DNA of 64,000 nucleotides. Origin: Kribbella sandramycini (GTDB lineage: Bacteria > Actinomycetota > Actinomycetes > Propionibacteriales > Kribbellaceae). The translations under genes were made by a program, and so were the position numbers. Positions 40,173 through 48,328 of this stretch are shown here, piece after piece; position 1 is the first letter of the stretch; every line of letters begins with the position of its first letter. The stretch is from NCBI RefSeq assembly GCF_013131805.1, contig NZ_JABJRC010000001.1, positions 558,001 to 622,000 on the forward strand. Reading direction: 5' to 3'. A model generated the notes under the pieces. The model did no database searches, was not told the origin of the DNA, and saw only the letters and a list, made by a program, of their open reading frames with translations.

Positions 40173-41471
40173 TCAGAGCCGCACGTTCCATGCGTCGGTG
40201 CAGAGCGTCGAGATGTGAGTTTCCACCGTACTGCCTTGGGCTGCCAACCCGTCCCTCAGGAGCCGCTCCGCGTCCCGCAACCACGGCCATTCACTCGCCC
40301 AGTGCGCGACATCGACCAGCGCCGGGCCCTCGCCGTACGCCACCGCCTCCGTCGCCGGGTGATGCCTGAGGTCAGCCGTCACATAAGCGTCGGCCCCCGC
40401 CGCCCGCACCCGCGCGAACTCCGAGTCCCCCGCACCCCCCACCACAGCAACTGTCCGGATGGTCCGCGCCGGATCACCAGCCACCCGTACGCCGTGCTGC
40501 GTCCGCGGCAAGCTGTCCGCCACTCGTTGCGCGAACTCCCGCAAGTCCATCGGCTGTTCGAGTACCCCAATCCGACCACCGCCACGATCCCCCGGCTCAG
40601 CCACCAACTCGATCAAGTCGTACGCCGGCACCTCGTACGGATGAGCCGCCCGCAAAGCCCCCAACACCGCCCGCCGCTTCCCCCGCGGCAACACCATCTC
40701 CACCCGGGCTTCCTGTACGCGCGACACGTGACCGACGCGCCCGGTAGCCGGGTTGGAGCCGTCGAGCGGACGGAAGGTCATCTCGCCAACGCTGGCCCAG
40801 GCAACAGGTCCGCCACCCCCGGCGGCCCCGGCGGCATCCGCCGCCTCGCGGCCCGGCACACCGTCCGAGGGGGCGCTGCTGGTCGCGGCGCCCCGCACTT
40901 CACCACCTGAAGCCGCGTCGGCGGCTGCTCCGAGGCGGTGGCTCGGCGCCGTCCAGGCGGCTTGGTCGTAGTGGGTGCCTTGGCCTGCGCCGGCGGCTGC
41001 TAAGGCTTCTACCAGTTTCTCGGCGTCGGCCACCGGGACGAAGGCTACGAGTTTGTCCATCGGGTCGGTGGGCAGGGGGTTGAGGGGGCGCAGGTTGGTG
41101 AGGCCGAGGGCTTGGGCGAGGGCGTCGCTGACGCCGGGGTTGGCGTTGTCGGCGTTGGTGTGGCAGACGTGCAGGGCGGTGTTGGCGCGGATGAGGTCGT
41201 GGAGGACCCGGCCTTTGGGGGTGGTGGCGGCTACGGAGTTGACGCCGCGGAGGAGGAGCGGGTGGTGGGTGACGAGGAGGTCGTACGAGCCCGCGATGGC
41301 TTCGTCGACGACCTCGCGCATCGGGTCCACCGCGAACAGGATGCGGCGGACGGGCTGGTCGGGGTCGCCGGTGACCAGTCCGACCGCGTCCCAGGACTCG
41401 GCCCAGGACGGGTCGTACAGGCGGTCGAGTACGGCGATGACGTCGGCGAGCCTCGGGTTCACGAGGCCCAT
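40173..41471 (-). CDS. Nif3-like dinuclear metal-centre protein (DUF34)
   Basis: A 432-aa protein from ATG 41469-41471. Family markers are AESWDAVGLVTGDPDQPVR, LLVTHHPLLLRGVNSV with the metal His residues, CHTNADNANPGVSDALA, and near the end DVAHWASEW (His, Glu). Between the two halves lies a PII-like insert; inside it, residues about 170-225 are an Ala/Gly-rich low-complexity stretch (ASGGEVRGAATSSAPSDGV) not usual for the family. A GTP cyclohydrolase I-type-2 label is often used, but the reaction is unsettled. It is 30 bases upstream of the zinc-ribbon gene, the same operon. Confidence 0.9.
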   Translation of the reverse strand: MGLVNPRLADVIAVLDRLYDPSWAESWDAVGLVTGDPDQPVRRILFAVDPMREVVDEAIAGSYDLLVTHHPLLLRGVNSVAATTPKGRVLHDLIRANTALHVCHTNADNANPGVSDALAQALGLTNLRPLNPLPTDPMDKLVAFVPVADAEKLVEALAAAGAGQGTHYDQAAWTAPSHRLGAAADAASGGEVRGAATSSAPSDGVPGREAADAAGAAGGGGPVAWASVGEMTFRPLDGSNPATGRVGHVSRVQEARVEMVLPRGKRRAVLGALRAAHPYEVPAYDLIELVAEPGDRGGGRIGVLEQPMDLREFAQRVADSLPRTQHGVRVAGDPARTIRTVAVVGGAGDSEFARVRAAGADAYVTADLRHHPATEAVAYGEGPALVDVAHWASEWPWLRDAERLLRDGLAAQGSTVETHISTLCTDAWNVRL

Positions 41472-41484
41472 CTTCGCAAACCCG

Positions 41485-43116
41485 CTAGATCAGCCAGGCT
41501 GTGGTGTCGCTGGGGAGTTTGGCGCCTTCGAGTGGGCCGCTGGACAGAACGACGGCGGCGTCGTCCGGGAGCTCGATCGGGGCCTGGCCGAAGTTGGTGA
41601 CGGACTGCCAGCCGCCGGGGCGGGTGAAGTGCAGGACGCCGTCGGAGGTGTCGTTCCAGGTCAGCGAGTTCGCTGTCTGCAGCCCGCGGCGGACGGCGAG
41701 CGCCTTGCGATAGAGGCTCAGCGTCGACTCGGCGTCCGACTCCTGCGCTTCGACGGAGTACGCGCCGAACCACTTCGGCTGCAGCAGGTGCGAACCGCCG
41801 CTGCCGAAGCCGAACGAGAGCCCGCCGACCGTCCACGGGATCGGCACCCGGCAGCCGTCGCGGCCCTTCTCGGCGCCCTTCGAACGGAAGTACGCCGGGT
41901 CCTGCAGATTCGCCGCCGGTAGCTCGCCGACCTCCTGCAGGCCGAGCTCCTCACCTTGGTAGAGGTACGCCGAACCCGGCAGCGCGAGCATCAGCAGGAC
42001 GGCGGCGCGCGCCCGGCGCAGGCCGAGCTCGACGTCGACGGTCGGCTCGGTGCCGTTGCTCAGCAGCCACGCCTTGCCGTCCTGCCAGAGGCCGGACGGG
42101 TCCTTCGGCAGGCCGTAGCGGGTCGCGTGCCGGACGACGTCGTGGTTGGAGAACACCCAGGTCGACGACGAGCCGTTCTGGTCGGCGAGCGCGAGGTTCG
42201 CCTCGATCACCTGGCGGAACTTGGCGTAGTCCCAGTCGGCCTGCAGCAGGTCGAAGTTGAACGCCTGCCCGAGGCCCTCCGCACTCGCGTACCGGGCCCG
42301 CCGGGCGGCCGGGACGAAGGCCTCGGCGACGGCCGAGCGCGGCGGGTCGTACTCGTTCAGCACGGCGCGCCACTCGCGGTAGATCTCGTGGACGCCGTCC
42401 CGGTCCCAGAGCGGGTGGACGCCGTTCGACTCGGACTGCCGGGGCAGCTCGGACTTCGACTTGAACGGCTCGGTCAGGTCTTTCACCAGGGCGTGGGCGA
42501 CGTCGACGCGGAAGCCGTCGACCCCACGATCGGACCAGAACCGCAACGTGGTCAGGAAGTCGGCGCGGACCTCGGGGTGCTCCCAGTTCAGGTCGGGCTG
42601 CTCGGCGGCGAACAGGTGCAGGTACCACTGGCCGTCGTCCGTGCGCGCCCAGGCGGAGCCGCCGAAGACGGAGTCCCAGTCGGCGGGCGGTTGGTCGCCT
42701 TCGCCGTCGCGGAAGATGTAGCGCTCCCGGGCCGGTGAGCCGGGCTCGGCGGCGAGCGCCTCCTGGAACCAGACGTGCCGGTCCGAGGTGTGGTTCGGGA
42801 CGATGTCGACGATCAGCTGGATGTTCGCCGCGTGCAGCGCCTCGACCAGCCGGTCGAAGTCGTCGAGCGTGCCCAGCCGCGGGTCGACGTTCCGGTAGTC
42901 GTCGACGTCGTACCCGCCGTCGGCCAGCGCGGACGGGTAGAACGGGCTCAGCCAGACGGCGTCGATCCCCAGCTCCGCCAGGTACGGGACGCGGCTGATG
43001 ATGCCGGGCAGGTCGCCGATGCCGTCGCCGTCGGAGTCGGCGAAGCTGCGCGGGTAGATCTGGTAGACGACGGCCTGCCGCCACCAGTCGGGGTCGATCG
43101 TCTGCGGACTCGTCAC
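41485..43116 (-). CDS. alpha-glucosidase, GH13 (oligo-1,6-glucosidase/AglA type)
   Basis: A 543-aa cytoplasmic glycosidase that should hydrolyse alpha-linked gluco-oligosaccharides such as maltose, isomaltose or trehalose-derived sugars. GH13 regions are clear: QIYPRSFADSDGDGIGDLPG, DIVPNHTSDRHVWFQ, GFRVDVAHALVKD (nucleophile Asp), RSAVAEAFVPA (acid Glu) and VFSNHDVVRHATRYG (stabilising Asp). No signal peptide. It is transcribed divergently from a ROK repressor across a short AT-rich palindrome, so it is probably induced by its own substrate. The 3' end lies 13 bases from the Nif3-like gene. Confidence 0.93.
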   Translation of the reverse strand: MTSPQTIDPDWWRQAVVYQIYPRSFADSDGDGIGDLPGIISRVPYLAELGIDAVWLSPFYPSALADGGYDVDDYRNVDPRLGTLDDFDRLVEALHAANIQLIVDIVPNHTSDRHVWFQEALAAEPGSPARERYIFRDGEGDQPPADWDSVFGGSAWARTDDGQWYLHLFAAEQPDLNWEHPEVRADFLTTLRFWSDRGVDGFRVDVAHALVKDLTEPFKSKSELPRQSESNGVHPLWDRDGVHEIYREWRAVLNEYDPPRSAVAEAFVPAARRARYASAEGLGQAFNFDLLQADWDYAKFRQVIEANLALADQNGSSSTWVFSNHDVVRHATRYGLPKDPSGLWQDGKAWLLSNGTEPTVDVELGLRRARAAVLLMLALPGSAYLYQGEELGLQEVGELPAANLQDPAYFRSKGAEKGRDGCRVPIPWTVGGLSFGFGSGGSHLLQPKWFGAYSVEAQESDAESTLSLYRKALAVRRGLQTANSLTWNDTSDGVLHFTRPGGWQSVTNFGQAPIELPDDAAVVLSSGPLEGAKLPSDTTAWLI

Positions 43117-43145
43117 GAGGGCCTCACCTTGCCGAGTTGTTTATA

Positions 43146-43166
43146 TAGACTCTAAATTTAGACTCT
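43146..43166. promoter_or_regulatory. candidate ROK-repressor operator
   Basis: TAGACTCT occurs twice (43146-43153, 43159-43166), overlapping a perfect 12-bp palindrome TCTAAATTTAGA (43151-43162). It is the most AT-rich spot for kilobases and lies between the divergent alpha-glucosidase and ROK genes, 44 bases before the ROK start. Confidence 0.6.
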
Positions 43167-43209
43167 GCAGTATTCTGCGCGTGGTTCCTGACGAGGTCAA
43201 GAGGCGACG

Positions 43210-44406
43210 ATGGCGACGGATTCGATCACCGCGGCGGCGACACCGCCGCTGCTCCGCCGGGTGAACGCGGCGAAACTGCTCGGCGTCCTGTCCCGGGCCG
43301 GCGTGATGACCGGCACCGGCCTGATCGAGGCGACCGGGCTGACCCGCGCGACTGTGCACGCGGTCTGCAACGACCTGATCGAGATGGGCTGGGTCGTCGA
43401 GCTCGACCCGGGTCACGCCACGGTCGGGCGGCCGTCGCGGCGGTTCGAGTTCAACAGCCGGGCCGGGTACGTGCTCGGGGTCGACGTCGGCGCGGCCCGC
43501 AGTACCGTCCTGCTCGCCGATCTGCGCGGCGTCACCGTCGCCAAGGCCGGTCGCTCACTCGCCGCCGTCAAAACCCCCGCCGAACGCACCGAACTCGTCG
43601 ACCAGGCGATCGAAGAAGCCCTCGGCGCCGCCGGCGTCACCCACGCCCAGGTCCTCGCCGCCGGGATCGGCGTCGCCGCCCCCGTCGACCGCGCCGGCCA
43701 CATCCTCGCCGACGACGAGTTCTGGCGCCTCTTCGACCCGGCCCTCGGCACCCATCTCACCACCCTCCACCACTGGCCCGCCCTCCTCGAGAACGACGCC
43801 AACCTCGCCACCCTCGGCGAACACTGGCGCGGCGTCGCCCAGAACGTCGACGACCTCGCCGTCCTCCTGGCCGGCGAGCGCTTCGGCTCCGGCCTGATGG
43901 ACTCCGGCCGCCTCCTCCACGGCTCCCGCGGCGGCGCCGGTGAAATGCTCTACCTCAAACTCGTCGAGGGCGTAGGCACCACCCACGGCATAGCCCGAAC
44001 CATCCGAGCCGCCGCCGCAACAGCACTAGCTGATCCGAACCTGGAAAGTACTTTGCGGGAGCTTGCCGGCCCAGTGAGCGCCGAACAAGTGTTCGCTGCG
44101 GCGGGGGTGGGGGATGTTGTTGCTTTGGGCATCCTTCGGGGGGTGGCGCGGCGGACGGCCCGGGTGATTGCGACCTTGGGGATTCTGTTCAATCCGGAGT
44201 TGGTGGTGCTGGGGGGCGGGGTGGCGGAGGCGGCGGGGGTGTTGGTGCCGGAGATCGAGGCGGAGTTGAGCGGGTTCACGACGACACCGCCTCGGGTGGC
44301 GGTGTCGTCGTTGGGGGATGCGATCGTGTCGGTCGGGGCGGTGCGGCATGCGCTCAACTACGTCGAGGCGCATGCGCTGGATCTGGAGCTCAGGCCGGGC
44401 GGCTGA
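43210..44406 (+). CDS. ROK-family transcriptional repressor
   Basis: A 398-aa sugar-responsive regulator. The N-terminal winged helix is LRRVNAAKLLGVLSRAGVMT with TGLTRATVHAVCNDLIEMGW. It is followed by a ROK/sugar-kinase-like domain (VLGVDVGAARSTVLLADLRG, GIGVAAPVDRAG, LENDANLATLGEHWRG). The zinc-binding CxCGxxGCxE motif of ROK kinases is not present, as is common in repressor members with divergent C termini. It most likely controls the divergent alpha-glucosidase. Its 3' end overlaps the convergent GH3 gene by 17 bases. Confidence 0.9.
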   Translation: MATDSITAAATPPLLRRVNAAKLLGVLSRAGVMTGTGLIEATGLTRATVHAVCNDLIEMGWVVELDPGHATVGRPSRRFEFNSRAGYVLGVDVGAARSTVLLADLRGVTVAKAGRSLAAVKTPAERTELVDQAIEEALGAAGVTHAQVLAAGIGVAAPVDRAGHILADDEFWRLFDPALGTHLTTLHHWPALLENDANLATLGEHWRGVAQNVDDLAVLLAGERFGSGLMDSGRLLHGSRGGAGEMLYLKLVEGVGTTHGIARTIRAAAATALADPNLESTLRELAGPVSAEQVFAAAGVGDVVALGILRGVARRTARVIATLGILFNPELVVLGGGVAEAAGVLVPEIEAELSGFTTTPPRVAVSSLGDAIVSVGAVRHALNYVEAHALDLELRPGG

Positions 44407-45871
44407 GCGCCTGGGCCACTGCCTGCAGGACGACGACGTTGCGGCCGGAGGTGACGGCCGACGGGATACCCGCCGGAACCAACGCCTGGTCCTCGGGGAT
44501 GCCGGTGCACAACACGAACGCATCGGCAGCCGAACGACCGGCGAGCAACGCATCCAGCGCCTCACGGATCCACGGCGTCCGGACGGCGTCCTGGACGGCG
44601 ACCACCAGCGGACGGCCCGCGGCCGCGGCGATCGCGGCAGCCACCCCGTCGGCGGACTCCGCACCCTCGGCATGATGCCGACCGCGCAGGACGACGCCGC
44701 CGGACGACGGAATCACCTCGGCGAAGATCTCCGGCAGGCCGCTGAAATACGGGTGCCACGCGGGGTGCAGCCCCTGCGCGAGGTCGACGACGTACGGCGC
44801 GCCGCCCAGCGCGGGGAACGTCTGCCCGGCGACCAGCCGCTCGGCCACCTCGCGAACCGGCGCCCCGTCGAGCCCCGGCTGCCGCTTGCGCTCAGCCAGC
44901 GACGCCGCCAGCGCCCGCACCCGCCCGGCCGCCTCCGCAACCCGCTCGCCAGCCAGCGAACCGTTGCCCACGGCATCGACAATGCGGGCCGTCAGCGCGG
45001 CTGCGTCCGCCGTCCCGGTCGCGATCATCGCCAGGTCCGCACCCGCGCGGATCGACGCCACCGCGGCGTCCTCGATCGACTGCGTGTTGGTGATCGCCTG
45101 CATCTCCAGCGCGTCGGTGGTGATCACCCCGCCGAAGCCCAGCTCCGCGCGCAACAGCCCGGTCAGGATCCGCCGCGAGAGCGTCGCCGGCTGATCGTCG
45201 TACGCCGAGAAGACGATGTGCGCGCTCATGATCACGTCGGCCCCGGCCGCGATCGCCGCCTTGAACGGCGCCAGCTCGACCGCCTGCACCTCCGCGATCG
45301 ACCGGTCCACCCGCGGCAGGTCCAGGTGTGAGTCGACGGCGACGTCGCCGTGCCCCGGGAAATGTTTCGGGCAGGCCGCGATCCCCGCCTCCAGCACGCC
45401 CTCGATGAACGCGACGCCGTGTCGCGACACCCGATCGGCCGTCGTCCCGAACGAGCGGGTCGAGATGATCGGGTTCGCCGGGTTGCTGTTCACGTCGACC
45501 GACGGCGACAGCATCAGGTCGATGCCGAGCGAGGCCAGCGTCGCGGCCGCGTCGCGCGCGGAGGCGCGGGTCAGGTCGACGTCGTCCAGATCGCCGAGCG
45601 TCCGCGGGGACGACAGCGGCCACCGGTCGGCCGGCGCGAGGTGGCTGAACTCGCCGCCCTCGTGGTCGATCGCGATGATCAGCTCCGGCCGCTCGGCCCG
45701 CAGGCTGCTGGTCAGCGCGATCACCTGCTCGGCGTCGGTGACGTTCCGGGTGAACAGGATGACGGCGCCGAGCCCGCCGGCGACCGCGCGGCGGAGGTCG
45801 TCGGAGGCGGTGGTCCCGGGGAGGCCGACGATGAGCGCGCCGGCGGCATCACGTGCCAGGTGATCGGTCAT
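44390..45871 (-). CDS. GH3 glycosidase, beta-N-acetylhexosaminidase (NagZ-like)
   Basis: A 493-aa enzyme from ATG 45869-45871 (MTDHLARDAAGALIVGLPG), with a GA-rich ribosome site before it. The NagZ-type dyad motif KHFPGHGDVAVDSHLDLPRV and the nucleophile Asp in GGVITTDALEMQAI are intact. A C-terminal GH3-C-like domain follows (about 340-493; VVVAVQDAVRTPWIREALD). It should remove terminal N-acetylglucosamine from chitin or peptidoglycan fragments. No signal peptide. It begins 22 bases after the ornithine cyclodeaminase-like gene and is probably cotranscribed. The ROK kinase nearby could phosphorylate the released sugar. Confidence 0.9.
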   Translation of the reverse strand: MTDHLARDAAGALIVGLPGTTASDDLRRAVAGGLGAVILFTRNVTDAEQVIALTSSLRAERPELIIAIDHEGGEFSHLAPADRWPLSSPRTLGDLDDVDLTRASARDAAATLASLGIDLMLSPSVDVNSNPANPIISTRSFGTTADRVSRHGVAFIEGVLEAGIAACPKHFPGHGDVAVDSHLDLPRVDRSIAEVQAVELAPFKAAIAAGADVIMSAHIVFSAYDDQPATLSRRILTGLLRAELGFGGVITTDALEMQAITNTQSIEDAAVASIRAGADLAMIATGTADAAALTARIVDAVGNGSLAGERVAEAAGRVRALAASLAERKRQPGLDGAPVREVAERLVAGQTFPALGGAPYVVDLAQGLHPAWHPYFSGLPEIFAEVIPSSGGVVLRGRHHAEGAESADGVAAAIAAAAGRPLVVAVQDAVRTPWIREALDALLAGRSAADAFVLCTGIPEDQALVPAGIPSAVTSGRNVVVLQAVAQALSRPA

Positions 45872-45893
45872 CCCCACACCCTCTCCCGGCGGG

Positions 45894-46823
45894 CTACGCG
45901 TTCGCCACCCCATGTCGGAAAACCGCCGTCGCGACGGCCAGGTCCTGCCAGGCCATGCCGACGGTCTTGAAGATGCGCCGCCGCCGTGGATCGGCCTGGA
46001 CGTCGCCGCGCAGCACGGCGCCCAACTCGACGACCTCATCCGCGGTCAAGGCTCCGGCCGCGATCGCCTGGATCACATCCCCCGCCTCCGTCGCCAGCGC
46101 GCCCTGCGACTCGACCACCACCTGCGCACCCCTGAACAGCTCCGCAGGCAGCTCGGCCGCAGTCGCCGTATGGGAGCCGACGGCAACCGCCAGTACGTCG
46201 TCCGCCAGCGCACCGACCACCGGCGTACTCGCCGAGGTGCAGCAGACCACCAGACCGGCCCGCCCGAGATCATCCGGCGTCCCGGCCCGGACGTCGACGC
46301 CCAGACCACTCGCATACCCCACCAGCTCAGCCACCGCGTCCGCCCGGCGCCCGTGGATCGTGAACTCGCGTGACCACCCCAGCTCGGCCAACAGGCGCAG
46401 ATGGCTGCGCGCCTGCACACTCGTCCCGACGATCGCCGTCCGGCCGGTAGCGCCGTCGAGCGCATCGATCCCGACCATCGACACGCCGGCGGTCCGGACG
46501 GCGGTCAGCTCGACGGCGTCGAGGACGGCGACCGGGGTCAGCGTGGTCGCGTCGAACAGCACGTAGACGCCCTGCACCCGGGGCAGCCCGAGCGAGCGGT
46601 TGTCCGGGGCAATGGTTGCGATCTTCACGCCGGTCAGCTGGTCGTCGGTGGCCGGCATCAGCAACAACTCACCGCCGGGCGCCGGGAACGCCGAGCGCGG
46701 CGCGCTCCGCTCCAGGGTCGCCGGATCGGCCGCCGCCTGCCGGATCGCCGCGACGATCCGCTCCGGCGGAACCGCCCGGACGTCGTCCGCGGTGAACTGC
46801 GCCGGCCGCTCGGGTGCTGTCAC
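45894..46823 (-). CDS. ornithine cyclodeaminase / mu-crystallin family protein
   Basis: A 309-aa NAD(P)-binding protein from GTG 46821-46823. The family shows in FPAPGGELLLMPATDDQLTGVKI (parts), VYVLFDATTLTPVAVLDAVELTAVRTAG, and the nucleotide loop TAIVGTSVQARSHLRLLAEL, with RRIFKTVGMAWQDLAVA near the end. Members deaminate ornithine to proline or reduce cyclic imino acids; others serve siderophore or amino-acid synthesis. It precedes the GH3 gene by 22 bases, so a link with amino-sugar turnover is possible but not evident. Divergent from the ROK kinase. Confidence 0.85.
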   Translation of the reverse strand: MTAPERPAQFTADDVRAVPPERIVAAIRQAAADPATLERSAPRSAFPAPGGELLLMPATDDQLTGVKIATIAPDNRSLGLPRVQGVYVLFDATTLTPVAVLDAVELTAVRTAGVSMVGIDALDGATGRTAIVGTSVQARSHLRLLAELGWSREFTIHGRRADAVAELVGYASGLGVDVRAGTPDDLGRAGLVVCCTSASTPVVGALADDVLAVAVGSHTATAAELPAELFRGAQVVVESQGALATEAGDVIQAIAAGALTADEVVELGAVLRGDVQADPRRRRIFKTVGMAWQDLAVATAVFRHGVANA

Positions 46824-46973
46824 CCGACCACCGTCTCACGGGACCGCCGGAACCCGTTCGGAAGTGTCCCGAACGCCATCGTTGTCAGGCCTTGTCAAGG
46901 GCAGGCGAACGCTCGTTTATGCAGGTTCGGCGCAGATTGGTTCCGATCTCCACTCGCCGATCCGGCCGACTAC

Positions 46974-46987
46974 AGATAACGTTGTCT
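46974..46987. promoter_or_regulatory. candidate LacI/GntR-type operator upstream of ROK kinase
   Basis: AGATAACGTTGTCT is a 14-bp palindrome with one mismatched pair around AACGTT, 34 bases before the ROK kinase start. Palindromes with a central CG of this type are typical for LacI-family repressors. No LacI gene is present in the window. Confidence 0.4.
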
Positions 46988-47021
46988 CTCGACATTGGCC
47001 GCCCCCGACGGAGACCGTTAC

Positions 47022-47975
47022 GTGACAGCGCAGAGCACCCGCCACTCCGCCCCGGAGTCGTCCCCGCACGGACCGGATGCGGTTCTCGGGATCGACATCG
47101 GCGGCACGAAGATGGCCGCCGCTCTGGTGTCCGCGGACGGCACGATCCTGGTCCAGGACCGGATCGCCACCCCGGCCGGCGGTGCTGACGAGGTGTTCGC
47201 GGCGCTCGCCGTCCTGGTCGAGAAGGTCCGCGGCGAGGCGCGCCCGATCGCGGTCGGCATCGGCTCGGCCGGCCCGCTGGACGCCGTGCACGGCCTGATC
47301 TCGCCGGTGAACATCCCCGGCTGGCGCAACTTCCCGCTCGTCGAGCGGGTCCGTGACCTGGTCGGCGTACCGGTCACCCTCGGCGTCGACGGGCACTGCT
47401 TCGCGCTCGGCGAGTTCTGGACCGGCGCGGGCCGGGACGCCGACACGCTGCTCGGCATCGTCGTCTCGACCGGGGTCGGCGGCGGCATCGTGCTGAACGG
47501 ACGGCCGCTGCTCGGCCAGTCCGGCAATGCGGCCCACATCGGCCATGTCGTCGTGGATCAGAACGGCGAGGCCTGCGCCTGCGGCTCGTTCGGGTGCGTC
47601 GAGACCTACGCGAGCGGCCCGCGGATGGTCGCCCGGGCCCAGCGCAACGGCTGGCGGGCCGGCGAGCCGGTCGACGCCGCCGTCCTGGCCGCGGATGCCG
47701 CGGACGGCGACGAGCTGGCCCTGGCCGCCTTCGACGACGGCGCCCAGGCCCTCGCGGCCGGGATCATCGCGACCGCCGTGACCGTCGACCTGACCACTGT
47801 CGTGATCGGCGGCGGCGTCTCCAAGGCCGGGCCGGTGCTGTTCGACCCGGTGCAGGCGTGGGTCAAGCGGCTCGCGCAGCTGCCATTCGTGACCGAGCTG
47901 AACGTCGTCCCGGCGCAGCTCGACAATGCCGGCCTGCTCGGCGCTGCCCACCAGGCCTGGGCCTCGATCAGCTGA
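47022..47975 (+). CDS. ROK-family sugar kinase (glucokinase/NagK-like)
   Basis: A 317-aa kinase from GTG 47022 with GGAG eight bases upstream. The ATP loop VLGIDIGGTKMAAALVS, catalytic Asp in LGVDGHCFALGEFW, GIVVSTGVGGGIVLNGR and the zinc motif CACGSFGCVE are all present, so it should be an active hexokinase-type enzyme for glucose, N-acetylglucosamine or mannosamine. No DNA-binding domain. Its position opposite the NagZ-like operon suggests amino-sugar use. The 3' side holds a cluster of hairpins before the convergent megasynthase-like gene. Confidence 0.9.
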   Translation: MTAQSTRHSAPESSPHGPDAVLGIDIGGTKMAAALVSADGTILVQDRIATPAGGADEVFAALAVLVEKVRGEARPIAVGIGSAGPLDAVHGLISPVNIPGWRNFPLVERVRDLVGVPVTLGVDGHCFALGEFWTGAGRDADTLLGIVVSTGVGGGIVLNGRPLLGQSGNAAHIGHVVVDQNGEACACGSFGCVETYASGPRMVARAQRNGWRAGEPVDAAVLAADAADGDELALAAFDDGAQALAAGIIATAVTVDLTTVVIGGGVSKAGPVLFDPVQAWVKRLAQLPFVTELNVVPAQLDNAGLLGAAHQAWASIS

Positions 47976-48106
47976 TCAGCACCCTCGTCCGGCAAAGGTT
48001 TGATCGCGCAACTTTGCGCAATTCTTACGAATAACTGCGTTTGGTGTAACGACGACTGCGTTCCCCACGATGCAACGGATGGATGGGGTGGGGGCACGTC
48101 ATCCAC

Positions 48107-48283
48107 GGTTGGTCAAGGGGGGCCTGGACCAACCGGGCAAGGTCGGTCGATGGGGGGCCGTGGACCGACCGGAACGCGTGTGGCGGCGGAGGGGAGACCC
48201 TCCGCCGCCCCCGCGTTCGGGGGCCGCCATGCCCGGCGGCCCCGCAGGTGAGTGCGAACGGTCCTCGGGAGGGTAGAGGACCG
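48107..48283. other. cluster of five tandem hairpins (6C-RNA-like pair at 48107-48170)
   Basis: Five stem-loops follow each other in the 353-base gap between convergent genes: 48107-48134 (GGTTGGTC arm), 48141-48170 (GGTCGGTC arm), 48182-48209 (perfect 12-bp GGCGGCGGAGGG stem, GAGA loop), 48220-48243 (GGGGCCGCC) and 48259-48283 (CGGTCCTC). The first two share arms and have a run of six G in the loop; on the minus strand these are six C, the hallmark of the actinobacterial 6C small RNA. The locus is not where I know 6C RNA to be, and no clear minus-strand promoter is seen. The last hairpin may terminate the gene ending at 48329. Confidence 0.6.
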
Positions 48284-48328
48284 CTCTACTCCCCCGTTCC
48301 CGCCTGCCCGCGACCACGGGCTGCCGTA

